Assembly (NCBI GenBank): GCA_025786725.1
Contig: JAHLTZ010000027.1
Coordinates: 186,001 to 250,000 of the forward strand
Source: Syncephalis fuscata
Taxonomy: Eukaryota; Zoopagomycota; Zoopagomycetes; Zoopagales; Piptocephalidaceae
Direction of reading: 5' to 3'
Length of the DNA stretch: 64,000 bases
Position 1 is the stretch's first letter, and the number at the start of each line of letters is the position of its first letter. Positions 33,947 to 51,113 of this stretch are shown piece after piece. The translations under genes and the position numbers were made by a program. Under the pieces are notes generated by a model. That model was not told where the DNA came from. It was given only the letters and a program-made list of their open reading frames with translations, and did no database searches.

Positions 33947-34804
33947 TGATGCAGCACTCAATATTAGTGGCTTATCAATGAAGCGGAGTTATTAAATAGT
34001 AGGAATAATACCGATACGAATAGTGTGATAACGAAGACAAATAAAAGTGTTATGATTATGATTATGATTATAATTATTATTTGTGCATCAAAAATACGTA
34101 AATGCAAAGTAGTATAGTTGCGACGAGGATGTGGAACACGAAAGAGAAACAGATAGAAACGAAAGTAGAATTGGGAACAGAGCGCTCTTATAAGATGATA
34201 CAAAGTTGTTTGTGATGTTCAAGGCGATAGAGCAAAGAAAAGAAAGTGAAATGGCACCTCGGGCTTTTTTCTCTGTCTGGCGCATGGGGAGGCGACACAC
34301 CGTCACAAAAAAAGAATGGCTGTGGCGCATGCAAAAAGCAGGCGAATGCCAGTGCAGAAGGAAGGGATAAATGTGTGAGTGAGTGTGAACATGGCATCCG
34401 TGATAGTGGTTGTGGCGTTGGTGACAGCGTTTCATGCCCGAATGAGTAACAAGGAGCACAAGGCGGCCAGAGCAGCAGTGGTCGTAGTAGTGGTGATAGT
34501 ATAGCAACAGCAACGGCTGCTGTGACAAGTTGGGCCATGTCGATGCACGCGCATTTTCTTCACACCGCCATTGCCATGCATCATTACTTTACTGATGATC
34601 CAATGGCATTTCGTTAGATTAGATGCAGTATAGACAAGGTCGACGACAATGCTAATGAATGCGTCATCCATCACTACAAGTATTGATACTACTATTAATG
34701 ATACTGAAACCGATATTATTATTGTAATAATTAATGTAAATTGACTGGCATTAATTACTGATTGCCATATTTGGAAGTCAAATAATTAAAGGATTAATTT
34801 TTTG

Positions 34805-34850
<46 letters not shown>

Positions 34851-34934
34851 GAATTAGAATTAAAATAGATCAATTACGACGCCATCTCCTTATTTTTTTC
34901 TTGTTGTTATTACTCAATAAGCCTTGTTTACACG
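33947..34934. other. Divergent promoter region with microsatellite
   Basis: Lies between the MFS gene (-) and gamma-tubulin (+). It contains ATT triplet runs at about 34050-34085 and a long (ATT)n at about 34805-34850. Open frames on both strands here are compositional artefacts. Confidence 0.5.
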
Positions 34935-36963
<2,029 letters not shown>

Positions 36964-37087
36964 ATAAATTTGTTTTAATATTTTATTGAAATGAAATTAT
37001 TCATTATTGTTGTTGTTGTTGTTATTATTCTACGTATTATAATGATGAGCGCTATTAATTCATAACTTGTTAGCAATAAATGAAAAG

Positions 37088-37487
37088 TTACGCCACACTA
37101 CTCTCTCCAGCTATGCGATTAATACGCTGTTGCAGTTTGTTAGCACATTTATCGAGTGCATCCACTATTGTTATATTAAACATTAATATAATAAACACTA
37201 ATTTATTTACTTACATCTTATAGTAACAGAATCAGTTGGTGCAGTCAATTTTGCTTTCTATACATGTATAAATATTATATAATCTAAACTAATATTAACA
37301 TCCACTAACCAATGTTTTAATTGTTTCTTGAGTCTAATAGCATTATTAGCTGGTCATTTAGCTATGTCTACACTATACTTACCGAGTCTAGTAGAACCTT
37401 AGTGGCATCTACTGTAGTAGATTGTGCTCCATCTTCAATAGAACCTTGAATGTCGGCACTATTTGCAGTTTCTTCCGTAATAGTCAT
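37088..37487 (-). CDS. Small hypothetical protein (82 aa, four exons)
   Basis: Exons 37383-37487, 37310-37333, 37257-37215 reversed (37215-37257) and 37088-37164 join to 83 codons including the stop, with three canonical introns, so this is likely a real gene missed by simple frame searches. It is rich in Thr, Ala and Lys with heptad-like hydrophobic spacing (TKVLLDSTQETIKTLKAKL, LDALDKCANKLQQRINRIAG), suggesting a helical or coiled-coil subunit of the small-adaptor kind. The frame stays open upstream of the ATG to an acceptor-like site near 37536, so a further 5' exon is possible. No family assigned; a BLOC/KxDL-like subunit is only a thought. It converges on gamma-tubulin and diverges from NCS6. 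Confidence 0.6.
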
Positions 37488-37866
37488 TGTATTGTTGTAC
37501 TTAAGAGCAAGACTATGGCTGACTTGTGATTCAGCTAGAATGAAAAAGTAAAAGTATGATGAGGTTGTATTATAAGAATAGATGAATACTTTTGAATGTC
37601 ACATTAACAATGTAACGCCAATAAAATTGATACAGCACATTTTGAATTTGAATTTACTAAATAATAGATTAGTAGTTAATATAGTGTAAAGATTAGTTAA
37701 TATTTATTATTTCTAAATAGTACATTGTGTTATTAGTGATAAAATAGCATTTAAACTTCAATGCCATTCAATTATCTTATTAACTTTTATGCTGTATTAT
37801 TAAATCAATTCATGGTTTTTCTTTTTTCTTTTAACTCAGTTAATACTTTTGTCGTTTATACGTACG

Positions 37867-38473
37867 ATGGCGCCCAAATTATGTTCAATTTGCCAGAAAG
37901 AACGGGCGATGCTTCGTCGACCAAAGACATTGCAGAGACTGTGTCGTGAATGCTTCTACGCAGTCTTTGAGACTGAAATTCATCAAACTATACAGCGACA
38001 CCGATTGTTTAAACGTGGCGATCGAGTAGCTATTGGTGCTTCGGGCGGCAAAGGTGGCTAAGCTGCAACTAGGCAACACTTGTAGCTTATATTCTATAAT
38101 ATGTATACTGTTAGATTCCACGGTACTGGCCTATGTAATGAAGCTGCTTAACGAACGATATGACTATGGATTGGATCTATTTCTTTTATCAGTCGATGAA
38201 GGTATTACTGGATATCGTGACGATTCACTTGAGGTAAGAGATCTTTTAGATTGTATAATATAGATATATGTGTGTGTGTGTCAGTAATAATAGTACTGAC
38301 ATAACTGAATAGACAGTAAAGCGTAACAGAGATCAATATGCACTTCCACTTAAAATTGTTTCCTATGAAGAACTTTATGGTTGGACAATGGATCGAATTG
38401 TAGCAACTATTGGTCAAAAGAATAACTGTAAGTAGAGCTATTAATTAATTGTTTATTTTAAACTATATATTAA

Positions 38474-38516
<43 letters not shown>

Positions 38517-39273
38517 GGTACGTTTTGTGGTGTATTTCGCCGTCAAGCACTTGATCGTGGTGCTGCACTTCTTGGCGTCAACCATATTGTTACAGGCCAT
38601 AATGCCGATGATGTGGCTGAGACTGTGCTTATGAATAGTAAGATCAACTAACAGATACTCGCTTATATCCTACTGATTGCCATCACTACTTATTAATCTA
38701 TTGACTATTAGTATTACGCGGTGATATTGCTCGTTTACAGCGCTGTACCGAGATTGTAACGGCCGGTGATATGGAAGGTGCATTGCCACGGTCCAAGCCA
38801 TTCAAATATACGTATGAAAAGGAGATTGTTATGTATGCATACTTTAAGAAGCTAGATTATTTCTCTACTGAATGCATCTACTCACCAAATGCATATCGTG
38901 GCTATGCCCGCGCCTTTCTAAAGGATCTGGAGGCAACACGTCCCAGTGCGATTCTAGATATTATTCATGCTGGTGAAGAGCTAACAGTTAGAAATGACGT
39001 CAAAATGCCGGTACAAGGTAATTATCATTGTTTAATTTACCGGTCTATACTTATATAGCCATCTGTATAATGCTATTTAATGGTTAGGCCAATGTGAACG
39101 TTGTGGCTATGTAGCAAGTAACAAATTATGCAAAGCCTGTGTTTTACTAGAAGGATTAAATCGAGGTCTACCCAAGTAAGCATACCGTGCATCTAGCGAC
39201 ATAGCATTGTCCTATCGATTAACACGATTGATTCTATAGGCTTGGCGTATCTCGAAGTGCCAATAAAGAGTAG
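37867..39273 (+). CDS. NCS6: Cytosolic tRNA 2-thiolation enzyme Ncs6/Ctu1
   Basis: Seven exons (37867-38053, 38115-38233, 38313-38427, 38518-38637, 38712-39017, 39088-39175, 39240-39273), 322 aa, no frame break. With Ncs2/Ctu2 and the ubiquitin-like Urm1 it thiolates the wobble uridine (mcm5s2U34) of tRNA Lys, Glu and Gln. Visible: N-terminal zinc-type pairs CSICQ and LCRECF, the adenylating PP-loop [15 protein letters not shown] near residues 56-70, [12 protein letters not shown] with the catalytic Cys pair, [34 protein letters not shown], and the C-terminal pairs CERCGY and LCKAC. The length is typical of fungal Ncs6. Intron 3 ends in a long (ATT)n tract that runs straight into the acceptor. 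Confidence 0.97.
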
Positions 39274-41451
<2,178 letters not shown>

Positions 41452-42950
41452 TCTTTATAATATTCATTCTATAGTCTTACTTAACAGCAACAGCAACAAT
41501 AACCATAACACTATAATTAGCTGACTATCTAACATTAAGTTGATCCATCCCTTATGTTTCTTTATTTTTCTTATCCATACTATTATTTTATATCCTACCG
41601 ATTATTATATATAAAATAATAAAAGATTACTTGTGGTATATAGTTTGTTTTATTATGCAATAATGAATGGCACTTTTGTTAATTGAGTTACTGTTAAAGA
41701 TCAACTGTAATGCATCTAATGATTATTATTATTTATTACAGCAAAATATAAAAGTATACAATCACGGTTATCTAAAATAAAACACAAATACTAATAAAAA
41801 TACCAATAGTGCCATTGATGCGAACAAAGTAAAAATAGTATTTTTTTAATTAATAGCCACATGTCATAGGGGATTATCCTATGTAATTATTACTTTTTTT
41901 GCTTAATTGGCATCTATTTTGTCCATGCCAACTAATTTATGGATAATATCGGCACGAGTTGGCATAAGCACGTTTTATTTTCCGTGTTATCGGTGTTTAT
42001 TCACGTGGCATTCCAAGTGCATAAATTCCCTTGCTATCGATAGATAACAAATACCATGAATCAAATAGACATGTTGCCCTTGGTTTCCCGAAACGTTTAA
42101 ACTCCATCGACTTTTTTTTGATTGCGCAACTATTTTTACTACTTTCATGGGCCGTATCGCCATTATTAACGGAGTTTATTACAAACACTAGTCAGCCAAT
42201 TAACTGGATGTTTTAAGAAAGATAAAACTCGAACAACTTAGACGGCATTTCATTATCACTCGATTGCGTTTCATTCCAAACTAAAACGGTTTCTTTCTTT
42301 TTCTTCGTTTGAAACGAAATCCCTTTTATCGCAACTATAAAATCATTTACCACTTCTTTTTTTTTGAACCTGAAGCATAGGACTATTTTATTGACAAGAA
42401 AGGCTGCATCGTAAAAGTGAAAGAAAACAGGTAAATGTGTGATCAAGTGGCAATTGGTCTTTTCAGTCGTTGTTTGTTCATGTGAGGGCGAATAATAGTC
42501 CAATGAATGAACAGCACCATTGTATAATGCTGTGTACCCAGCCTGTTCATTCTTCATCATAGCCTTTGTTGAGTGAACACAAAAAGAATGGTGAATGGTT
42601 GTATGGATATGACAGTACATGTGTATCTGCGTGGTTATTTATGGTATGTACAGCAATAGCGAAGGCCATTTACATTGTTGTGTACCACTTTTACTGTTAT
42701 TGTTATAACTACCAGTAGATAGAGAACACACACACACACACACGGGCACTGATACGCGTGCAAGCCTCCTTTTGTTATCCTTGTTTTATAGCTGTAATTC
42801 CTTTTTTCATCGACGCTTACTAACTATTGCCATTCCTATTATTATTATTATTATTATTATTGTGGATATACCAGTAGTATTTTAGTTTTATTAGTAATAC
42901 TAGTAGGTTAGTTGTTGTTTATTTTTGGAATAGCCTAAAATAAAGTCGGG
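41452..42950. other. 1.5-kb intergenic region
   Basis: AT-rich, with a short CA repeat near 42729 and an (ATT)n run near 42838-42860. A 135-codon minus-strand frame (42213-42620) has no recognisable content. No gene supported. Confidence 0.5.
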
Positions 42951-45217
42951 ATGGGACGAGGCCGTCAATGCCAAGAATCGCTACCACCAGCACCACTACA
43001 GCAACCCACGTCTTTACAGTTATCGGAGACGGCAACGCCTTTACAAAGACACCAAACTACCACCATGGCGACACCACCAAAGCAATTGCTTTGAAAGGCA
43101 CGTCCAATAGGTTAAACAAAGTGGAATCTAGTGTATTCAGCGATAATACAGCTCATTTGGTATTGTTACTGCCATTTACTACTGTTTCACTAGGTGTATT
43201 ACCACTATGTGTAGGCACTTCTGTAACACGTAAGTAGAACCATATTTTGTTAATTGTATATATATATATATATAAGAGGAGTGTTGTTAATAGTGTATAA
43301 TAATTACAATAGTAATATGTATGAGAGGTATATATATATATATAGTGGTTATAATAATGCTAAAATGACTGATTACTTAAAAGTCTGTGCATAATTGTCC
43401 TTGGCTAGCATTTGGCAAGTTAGATGCATGCATTTCATGCGCACTTATTATTTTGATCAATATGAATGAATTGATGTTTAATAATCATAACAATTGTAAT
43501 AATGACGACATTGTAATAACAATAACACTTGTACTAACAATAACATCTACATTATTATTATTAATATTAATAGAATGGCATTTTTTATCACATGATCCAC
43601 GGTTTCATCATTTACATATAATGAATGATTTATCAGATACACAAATTATACCTATCAATCTACGATGGGTAGCTATGATGGCACTTTTACTAGTTATGGC
43701 AGGTTTTATATTGGCAATGGAACTTGATTTACGGTCATTTGAACGTTTAATTACCTCGATGGCCAATTGGTTGGATGTATTCTTTCGATTAACACCTACG
43801 ACACCTACATCGATTAAAATTGAATTACCACGGGGATTAGAAGAGAATCAACAGCAACGAAGGCGAAGGCGACAACGAAAGCAGATGTTAAATGAACAAA
43901 CGGAAACCATAGGCGATATCATTTAACTGATCAATCAAATACTATAAGAGGTCGTTCATTAGGTAGAGGCAATATTACACGATCACTATCAGTTCATATT
44001 GATCAACGAAAACATCAACCAACGAGTGGATTGAATGAGCTAAAAGATACTCTATTAATTGATAAGAGTGAAGAGAAACTGGAGGATTCCATTTAAATCC
44101 ATCGCATTATTTTACTAGTCCATTAGAATCACCATTATTAAATAGCAAGCACAACATGGAAATGAATCATTTAGTAAAGTTGCCAGTATCAGCCACATTG
44201 CCCAAGAGACGTGCCTCTATTTCAATAGAACATTAAAATCAGCTATTCATCGATCTGTATCTGTTGATCAGATGTCACGTCGACAAAATATTAATATTAA
44301 TATTAATGGTAATATTAATAGCGGTAATAGCAGTAATAGCAATAGTCAGTATTCATTAGGGTCACAGGATATTAATTCATCGATGGATTTATTTGATACA
44401 GTCATGGACGGTGATGAAGATTATAGTGACAGTGACAATAACCATAATAATACAGCTAGTGGTGGGGCATTTTTATGGACATGGCAATTACGTACACGTC
44501 AAATAGCGACTTTGGCATCCTCTTCAGCATCGGTATCGTCGTCATCGTCATCGTCATCGTCAAAATACTCATCTTCATATCATTATCCTCTTCATCTTCA
44601 GCTAGTGTTACATCTACTAGGGCGGGACAGGCAACAACAACAACACCTTGGACAACTGTATGTACACTGGGATCTGATGAAGACTTTTTTAGGTATTGGG
44701 GCAAGATTAGTGCAGTCGATCTATCCACGCCACACTGTACCTGGTCATTCTCAACGGTAACTGCATCACACTCTAATAGTAACACCCATAATAGTCATCA
44801 TGGTGTTATAACGATGAATGAACAGCATTGTAATGAATTAATGGTGGCTGAAGAATTACCAGGTGAAAAGTGGATACTGCGATTTAATTCATCCGATCTT
44901 GGATTACTTGCCTCTATTTGGGGAGAGATTATATTGGCTCTACTAGGTATTGCACCACCACCCGATGATCGTGTATTATGGAGTTTTGTGGTAAGTAAAT
45001 AGATTTACTTTTAATTATTTGTTATTAATATCTATCTATCTATCTATTTAATTAGAATAAGGCTTCAGTGGTGAATACTGATCATGGTTCTACACTACTT
45101 ACACTGTCTACTCGATTCCGTTCTAGTAATACACGTCGTACTCAACGGGTCATTGCCTTGTTACGAGGTTGGCTAGGTGTTGATGATTCAGTTGGTATTC
45201 ATGTCCATGTTGTATAA
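42951..45217 (+). CDS. eIF4E-like domain protein with upstream membrane segments (several frame breaks)
   Basis: The 3' end is clear. The segment 44595-44990 plus the exon 45056-45217 encodes an eIF4E-fold C-terminal half: SDEDFFRYWGKI (family: SVEQFWRFYSHI), GEKWILRFNSSDLGLLASIW (GGKWIIRL...CW), EIILALLGI and a final VIALLRGWLGVDD. An upstream WTWQLRT could be the first cap-stacking Trp strand. The second cap-stacking Trp (the W of MWED) is not found; the site reads HCNELMV, so cap binding is doubtful. Upstream DNA stays open without a spacer, but the frame must step back one base at about 43920, 44092, 44235 and 44585. That part encodes hydrophobic helices (43,140-43,240; 43,390-43,720), then a basic Ser/Arg region. 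The start is ATG 42951 or 42968, with one intron near 43230-43385. It may be one fusion protein or two genes. Confidence 0.6.
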
Positions 45218-45498
45218 ATAGTTAAGATCTTTTGGTGGTTTACAGTATAGTTACAGACCATAACTATGAAATACAATACAACAATTTATCTTATAATTCA
45301 TTTAATAGGATGATTGTTTGTTTTATATGACTATTTTATTATTTAAAAGATGTTGAATTGCATCATACACTTTATTCTATTTCATTTCTCTCTTTTTATG
45401 AACGCGTCACTACTACTGGATAATAAATATATTAATACTAATTAGACCATTTAGCTATTTATAACAATGGCTTATTTATTTTAATAAAATAAATAGTG
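45218..45498. other. Short convergent spacer
   Basis: The 3' ends of the eIF4E-like gene and the TyrRS gene face each other here. AATAAA-like signals, nothing else. Confidence 0.5.
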
Positions 45499-46814
45499 TT
45501 AAACAGTTGCTTTAGCCAATTGTTCTGTTGCAGCTGCTACTTCTGCTGTAGTTGTAGTTGTAGTTGTAGTGGTTGTAATTGTAATAGCGGTTGCTGTGGC
45601 AGCACTGCTTGTATCGGCAATATCTTCTGGACGACGGTTATGCTTCTTCTTCTCCTTTTGCTTCTTAACCGGTTTTACTTCAGGTGGATAGGCCAAGTTA
45701 ATGAGTTGACGCATTTCATCGGTGGCAAATTGTTCACGAATTGGGGCCAATAATGCATTTAATGCTTCAACAGCACTCTTTTTCAAGTCACCTGGATGAA
45801 TTTCACGAGCAGCAAACTGTTCTTCTAACACGGCATAGCTAGTAAATTCAAGATCACCGCCATATTTCTCTGGTCGACGAATAACAAATCGACCTTCATG
45901 CGTGCTGCCTTCTTGTTTCAATGAACTGATGGGGAATAGAACATGTCGAATAAATGCTAATACGCCATTGTTCTCTACATTGCCCTCCTCACAAAATGCT
46001 TGTTTTATCTTCTTTTCAACGATCTTTGGCTCATCCAATAAGTCAATTTTACTATTGACATCAGATGCACTCATCTTGGATCCCGACAATCCTGGCACCA
46101 TTGGATTCATTAAATGGGATCGTTTACGGTAACCAAGATGTGGCAGGTACTTTTCAGCTAGCATAAAGATTTTACGCTGATCAACACCGCCAAATTGGGC
46201 ATCAACGCCTAAATGCTCTTCATCGAGTGCTTGTAAACCTGGATAGAGAAGACCGCTAAGTAGCGGATTATCTACTTGTTTTACTACTTCGGCACCGGCC
46301 TTCTTTGCGTCGTGTTCGGTTATGAATGCGCATAGTTTGTAGATATCCATAATATAGGTGGCTGATTTCTGGTATTCACTGCCTGTAACGAATTTTAGCT
46401 TTTCAATAGGTACACCGATGGATCGAAGTAGTGCTTTGATGACTTCGGAGTAGTAAACGGTACGTTGAGCTACTTGATCCAATGGTGCCTTCATATTATC
46501 AAGGAAAGCATGAATGTCTGCAAGTAAAATGGTCACCTAATGGTAAAATTAAGGTTAATTAATATCTGAATAATAAATGGTATTTTAATATATGCTCTAT
46601 TGCTGCTACTTACCTCACAGCCGGCACTTAAAAAGTCGGCAATCTTTACCATAGGGACACAGTAACCGATATGTGGACGACCAGTAGGTGCTGTGCCCCA
46701 GTAGAGCTTAAGATCGCGCTCCTGAAGCACTTTCAAGATCTCTGCCTCTCCAATCACCTCTTGGAGGTTACGAGTAATAAGGGCCAACTTCTGTTCGGGT
46801 GTCAAATGCGACAT
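45499..46814 (-). CDS. Tyrosyl-tRNA synthetase, cytoplasmic
   Basis: Two exons (46614-46814, 45499-46536), 412 aa, no break. It charges tRNA-Tyr. Class I signatures: HIGY at residues 48-51 (after WGTAPTGRP) and KMSAS at about 221-225 (in [12 protein letters not shown]). The Tyr-binding [14 protein letters not shown] and [14 protein letters not shown] are present. The start is ATG 46814; frames upstream have only non-ATG codons. As in yeast it lacks the C-terminal EMAPII-type domain of animal TyrRS. The end is a Lys-rich stretch ([17 protein letters not shown]) followed by an Ala/Thr tail with about ten consecutive Thr, encoded by a simple repeat. The Lys-rich region may aid tRNA binding. It shares an about 320-bp divergent promoter with APC7. 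Confidence 0.96.
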
Positions 46815-47137
46815 TCTTTTACTTGACAATAGATAAACGAGCAATACAATCGAATATAGAATACGCCTAGTGTATGCGTATTAAGAGCGAATACTCAAGT
46901 ACAACGGTGTGTATGTATATGAGTGGGTGGCAAGTACGAGAATGTAAAAGTAAATAAAGAAAATGTACTCCTCTATTTGAATACCGCTCCTATTTGCTTT
47001 TATAATGTGTGTGTGTGTGTGTGTGAGATGAAGGATCTTCAATCTTATCAATTGATACTATTTGTGTTGACTCATTTTCGCACACCTTCTATTCGCACTC
47101 ACACGGCACTGTATGCTTAGCGTATTGAACGATCTAG
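46815..47137. promoter_or_regulatory. Divergent promoter between TyrRS and APC7
   Basis: 323 bp between two start codons facing outward. It contains a (GT)n run at about 47005-47023. The intergenic position implies shared promoter function; no defined element was recognised. Confidence 0.45.
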
Positions 47138-49811
47138 ATGACGTCGTTATCGTCTATTGCTACAGCAGCTATCGACACCGATAGTTGCAGTTATACGATG
47201 CTAAAGCATGCTCAGCAGCTTTACGACCAGTCATTAATAGCATCGGCACAATTAATGGTAAGTAGTATATATATATATATATAGATACGCGTTTATACGC
47301 GTTATATTTATAAAGTATGGTTATTGGCAGTATACACGATACTAATTAGTAACTATTAGGCTGGCATGGCACTATCGGAACTACAGAGATTAACAGCCAT
47401 GAATTCGTCAACTTATGTTGAGGCATCGCTTTTATTCGCGCAATGTCTTGTTTATCAAAATGATTATCGACGTGCTATGGTAATAACAATGATATGGTAG
47501 ACGAATGAGTATACTTACGATAGACTAGACATTTTTTGAGAAAGCGTTTAATACTCAGCTTAACATACAACGAAATCAATTACCTATTGATGATTTGGAT
47601 ATAAAAATATGTACTGAATACGCAGAATGTTGTTTAAAAGTAAATGAGTGGGATGAGGCACGACGCCAGGTAAATTAAACAGTTATCTGGTACATTATGA
47701 TATATTAATATCCATAATAGCTTGAAGTGATACATAAAGACCGTAGACCATTGGATATATGGCGAATATTAGCACGAATTTATCAAGTAAAAGGAAATCC
47801 CGAGTAAGTTTATTGGTGAATTATTTAGTAAATATCAAATAACGGTAAATGATTAGTGCGGCAATCAAGTGTTATATTAATATTCTAAAGTAAGCTATTT
47901 AACAATGTATATATTAATTATTATTATAATTATAATTATAATAACGTTATTCAATCATATTAATAGACAACAACCATTTGCCATGGAAGCAGCAATCGCT
48001 TTAGTTGAACTTGGTATTCCATTAGATAAATTGAATAGTCTACTAATGCCAAAAGATACTACAGCTTTAAATTCATCATCTAGTACAGCAAAAAAAGAGC
48101 AATCCATCGTTAACTGGATGTCAACCTATTTAAAAGCAGAATCAGCCTTTAATACAAACAATTATACAGGTAATCATATATATTATATAATATAATATAT
48201 ATAATATAATATTTATATAGGAGCATTGAAAATGTATCGCACTCTTGAGAGAAAATATCCAAAAAATACAAACTTAATGTTAAAAGTAGCAAACTGTCAA
48301 GTAAATCAAGGGGACACTTTAAATGCTTATCACAGTTATATGGCGGTATGTCATTTAATTAACATGTTTAAAATTAACTTATTATTAAATTAGATACGAT
48401 CATCAGATCCCAAAATGGTTGAAGGTATGGATCGATTTGCCGGTTTAATACGCGGTCAAGGAAATATGTTACTGCTTAATAGGTAATAGTTAAGTATATA
48501 ATACGTGTAACTAATGAATGTAATAGATTGGCCGAGAATCTAATGACCATTAATGAGCTACGACCCGAACCATGGGTAGCCATGGCTATTTATTGTCAAT
48601 CTCGTAATCAATTAGAGCGTGGACTTATGTTGACCGATCGAGTAAGTGACATTCAGTGTACATAATAGCGTTGTATTTATATAATAACGGTTAGGCACTA
48701 GCATTAAATCAACATCATATAGAGGCACAATATGTTAAAGGTATACATATTTAGATATATAAATCATAAGCTATATACTAATTAAGTGATCTATAGGAAC
48801 CATCCTACGATTAATGGAACGAAATCACGATGCTTTAAGAGTATTCCGAACTGTTTACCAATACAGTCGAAATCCATATATATATCAAGGTAAATAATAG
48901 TATTAACCGTAATAGACCATTTACTAATTAAAGGGTAGGATTACTCGATATACATCTTCAACAAAGCAACTTATCAACCGCCAATCTACTTGCCGATGAA
49001 GCACTAGCCCGTATGCCCAACAACATTGTAGTATTAAGCTTAGTGGCCAATGTATATATCCATACAAAAGAAAACATGGACGAGGTAAATATAGATATAG
49101 ATATAAATATAGATATAGAGATTTATATACTATGTATATATTATGTATAATTATAGCCTAGAGAATTAATTAGTAGAGCATTGAAAAGAGATTCATCCAG
49201 TATGAGTGCATTAAGAGCATTACAGAAACTATTGGTCAAAGAAGGAAGATACGATGATGCAATTATTGAGTAAGTATATGATATCGATCGATAGGATAAC
49301 TAATTAATACAATAATAGACTAAAGAAACAACTACCTTTACACAACACCGATGCCATGCATTGTAATCTTGGTGAATTATATATATTAATAGGCGATTAC
49401 CGTAACGCACTTGACCATTATAACTCGGCAGTTAGGTAATCCTAATATAATAATAACCATAACCATAATAACCATAGACTATTTAATACAACAATATCTA
49501 ATCAAATGAATAGTATCGATCCCAATAGTGTAGAGGCCCAAGAAGGCAAAGCACGGGCTGAAGAACTATTACCGCGTCAAGACCATCTACCTATGGGCGT
49601 ATTAAATGACCGTGGTGATGAAGAAGACGAGGATATACTTGATTCCTCAGTCACTCATGGTCTACTAGGCATTGATAGAGGTCGATTAGAAGATACAAGG
49701 GGCAGTATGGGTGGTGGCAGTGGCAGTAACAATAATAACCATACAGATCGATTTATACATTCTCCTTTGGATTATGATGACAATCTATTAGATGATCATC
49801 CATTTTTATAA
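47138..49811 (+). CDS. APC7: Anaphase-promoting complex subunit 7 (TPR protein)
   Basis: Fifteen exons (47138-47257, 47360-47479, 47529-47669, 47721-47803, 47857-47889, 47967-48169, 48221-48345, 48394-48482, 48527-48641, 48695-48740, 48797-48889, 48939-49084, 49157-49269, 49319-49435, 49514-49811) join to 613 aa with no break. The protein is a chain of TPR helix pairs, clear from about residue 20: SLLFAQCLVYQNDYRRAM, YAECCLKVNEWDEARRQ, LMLKVANCQVNQGDTLNAYH. The middle shows the Apc7/Apc3-like MVEGMDRFAGLIRGQGN and PEPWVAMAIYCQ, and later GDYRNALDHYNSAVSIDPNS. The tail is acidic (DEEDEDILDSS). In the APC/C, Apc7 is one of the TPR-lobe subunits, which helps degrade cyclin B and securin. Apc7 is absent from budding yeast; the paralogue Apc3/Cdc27 is the main alternative assignment. 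Confidence 0.85.
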
Positions 49812-51113
49812 TTAATTGTAATAAAAGGAAAAATAGTAATTGACACCAATGTAATAAATGTATCAAATCTATAAATAATATGATAGCACATAGGCCACTT
49901 ATTAATAGAAAAAGGTGATCCTTGTCATAACAACAGTAACAGTCAACACTGACCAATAATAAAATGACCATATCATTTATAACACGGCCCTTTGCCTTGA
50001 TGTTGGCCTCTTTCCAAACTAGTATTAGCCTCTGTCTCTATCTATCTATATCTATATAAAACTATATCTCTATATTCTATATCTTTCTACATCTATTTGC
50101 GTATCGGTAAGAGGAGAATAGAGATACGATAGCCCTTTCTCTCTAGTCTCCCTTTTCTCCTTCTATTTCATCGTATTGATTATCCCTCTTTTTAGTACGA
50201 CTGGTACAAGTTGAGTAGACACCCGTTTTGTTCTCCTTTCTCTTTTAAACAACCGATTGCCATATTCAGTTCGTTGTTCTCAACATTACTAGATCTATGG
50301 TTGGTTGGTTATTACTCCGATTCATGCGGGGATTTATTTCCATTGAACAGTGTTGTTACTTTCTTTCTACTACTACCACTTCAACTTGTACGCCTACTCT
50401 TTTACTTGCTCATTACTGGCATTATTATCTATTTACTGTTACAACTACTATTACAATATAGTAACTATAACCACAACTACAATTAAAACAATAGTAACAG
50501 AATAGTTGTTGTTGTTGTTGTTGTAACCTCATTACTATTACTACTCTATCTTTATTACTACACTCTATTACTATCTGGTACTGCAGTGCAAAGTTGCCAG
50601 TCTTTAAGATTGTTATTAACTTCAATATTAACTGTTTCTACTTTTTCTATTCTATTAAACACTGTCACACAGTTGCCAGATCATTTGTGCTCTGGTTGTT
50701 TTAACAACAACACCACCACTTTCTCTTTCTTCTTTCCCTCTCACTCACTCACTACTCACTACTCCACTTCTCTCTCACTCTCTCTCACTCCTCACTCTCT
50801 ATCCTTCGTGTGTACGCCCTATTCTTCTTTCTCTCGTCTTTAGTTCTTTATAAGAAAGAACCCATATCCTACGGTAATTTATACCTATTATTCTACTACA
50901 CTCTTGTTTATTAAAGGTAAGTTACTCTTATATATACATATGTATATATGTATGTATATATGTATGTATATTTGTATACGCATCAGATGACTCATTGAAC
51001 TAGATTATTACGAGAGTGGTAGTATCTACATTGTTGTTGTTGTTGTTGTAATAGCAATAGTCAACAACAGTGGTGACTATTATTGTTATTAGTATTGTCT
51101 ATTTACCTTAATA
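49812..51113. other. Intergenic region with long pyrimidine-rich leader
   Basis: From about 50150 to 50900 the plus strand is C/T-rich (CTCTCTCACT-type tracts at 50730-50800) with (TTG)n runs near 50500 and 51032. It looks like the promoter and leader of the RhoGAP gene. No protein supported. Confidence 0.5.

Noticed and set aside
34088-34674. Several overlapping frames upstream of gamma-tubulin
   Set aside because: Mutually overlapping in different frames, compositionally biased, and located in a promoter region.
42213-42620. 135-codon minus-strand frame
   Set aside because: No recognisable content or splice signals linking it to a neighbour.
45496-45753. Cys-rich plus-strand frame
   Set aside because: Antisense shadow of the simple-repeat tail of TyrRS; the cysteines come from the TGT-type repeat.
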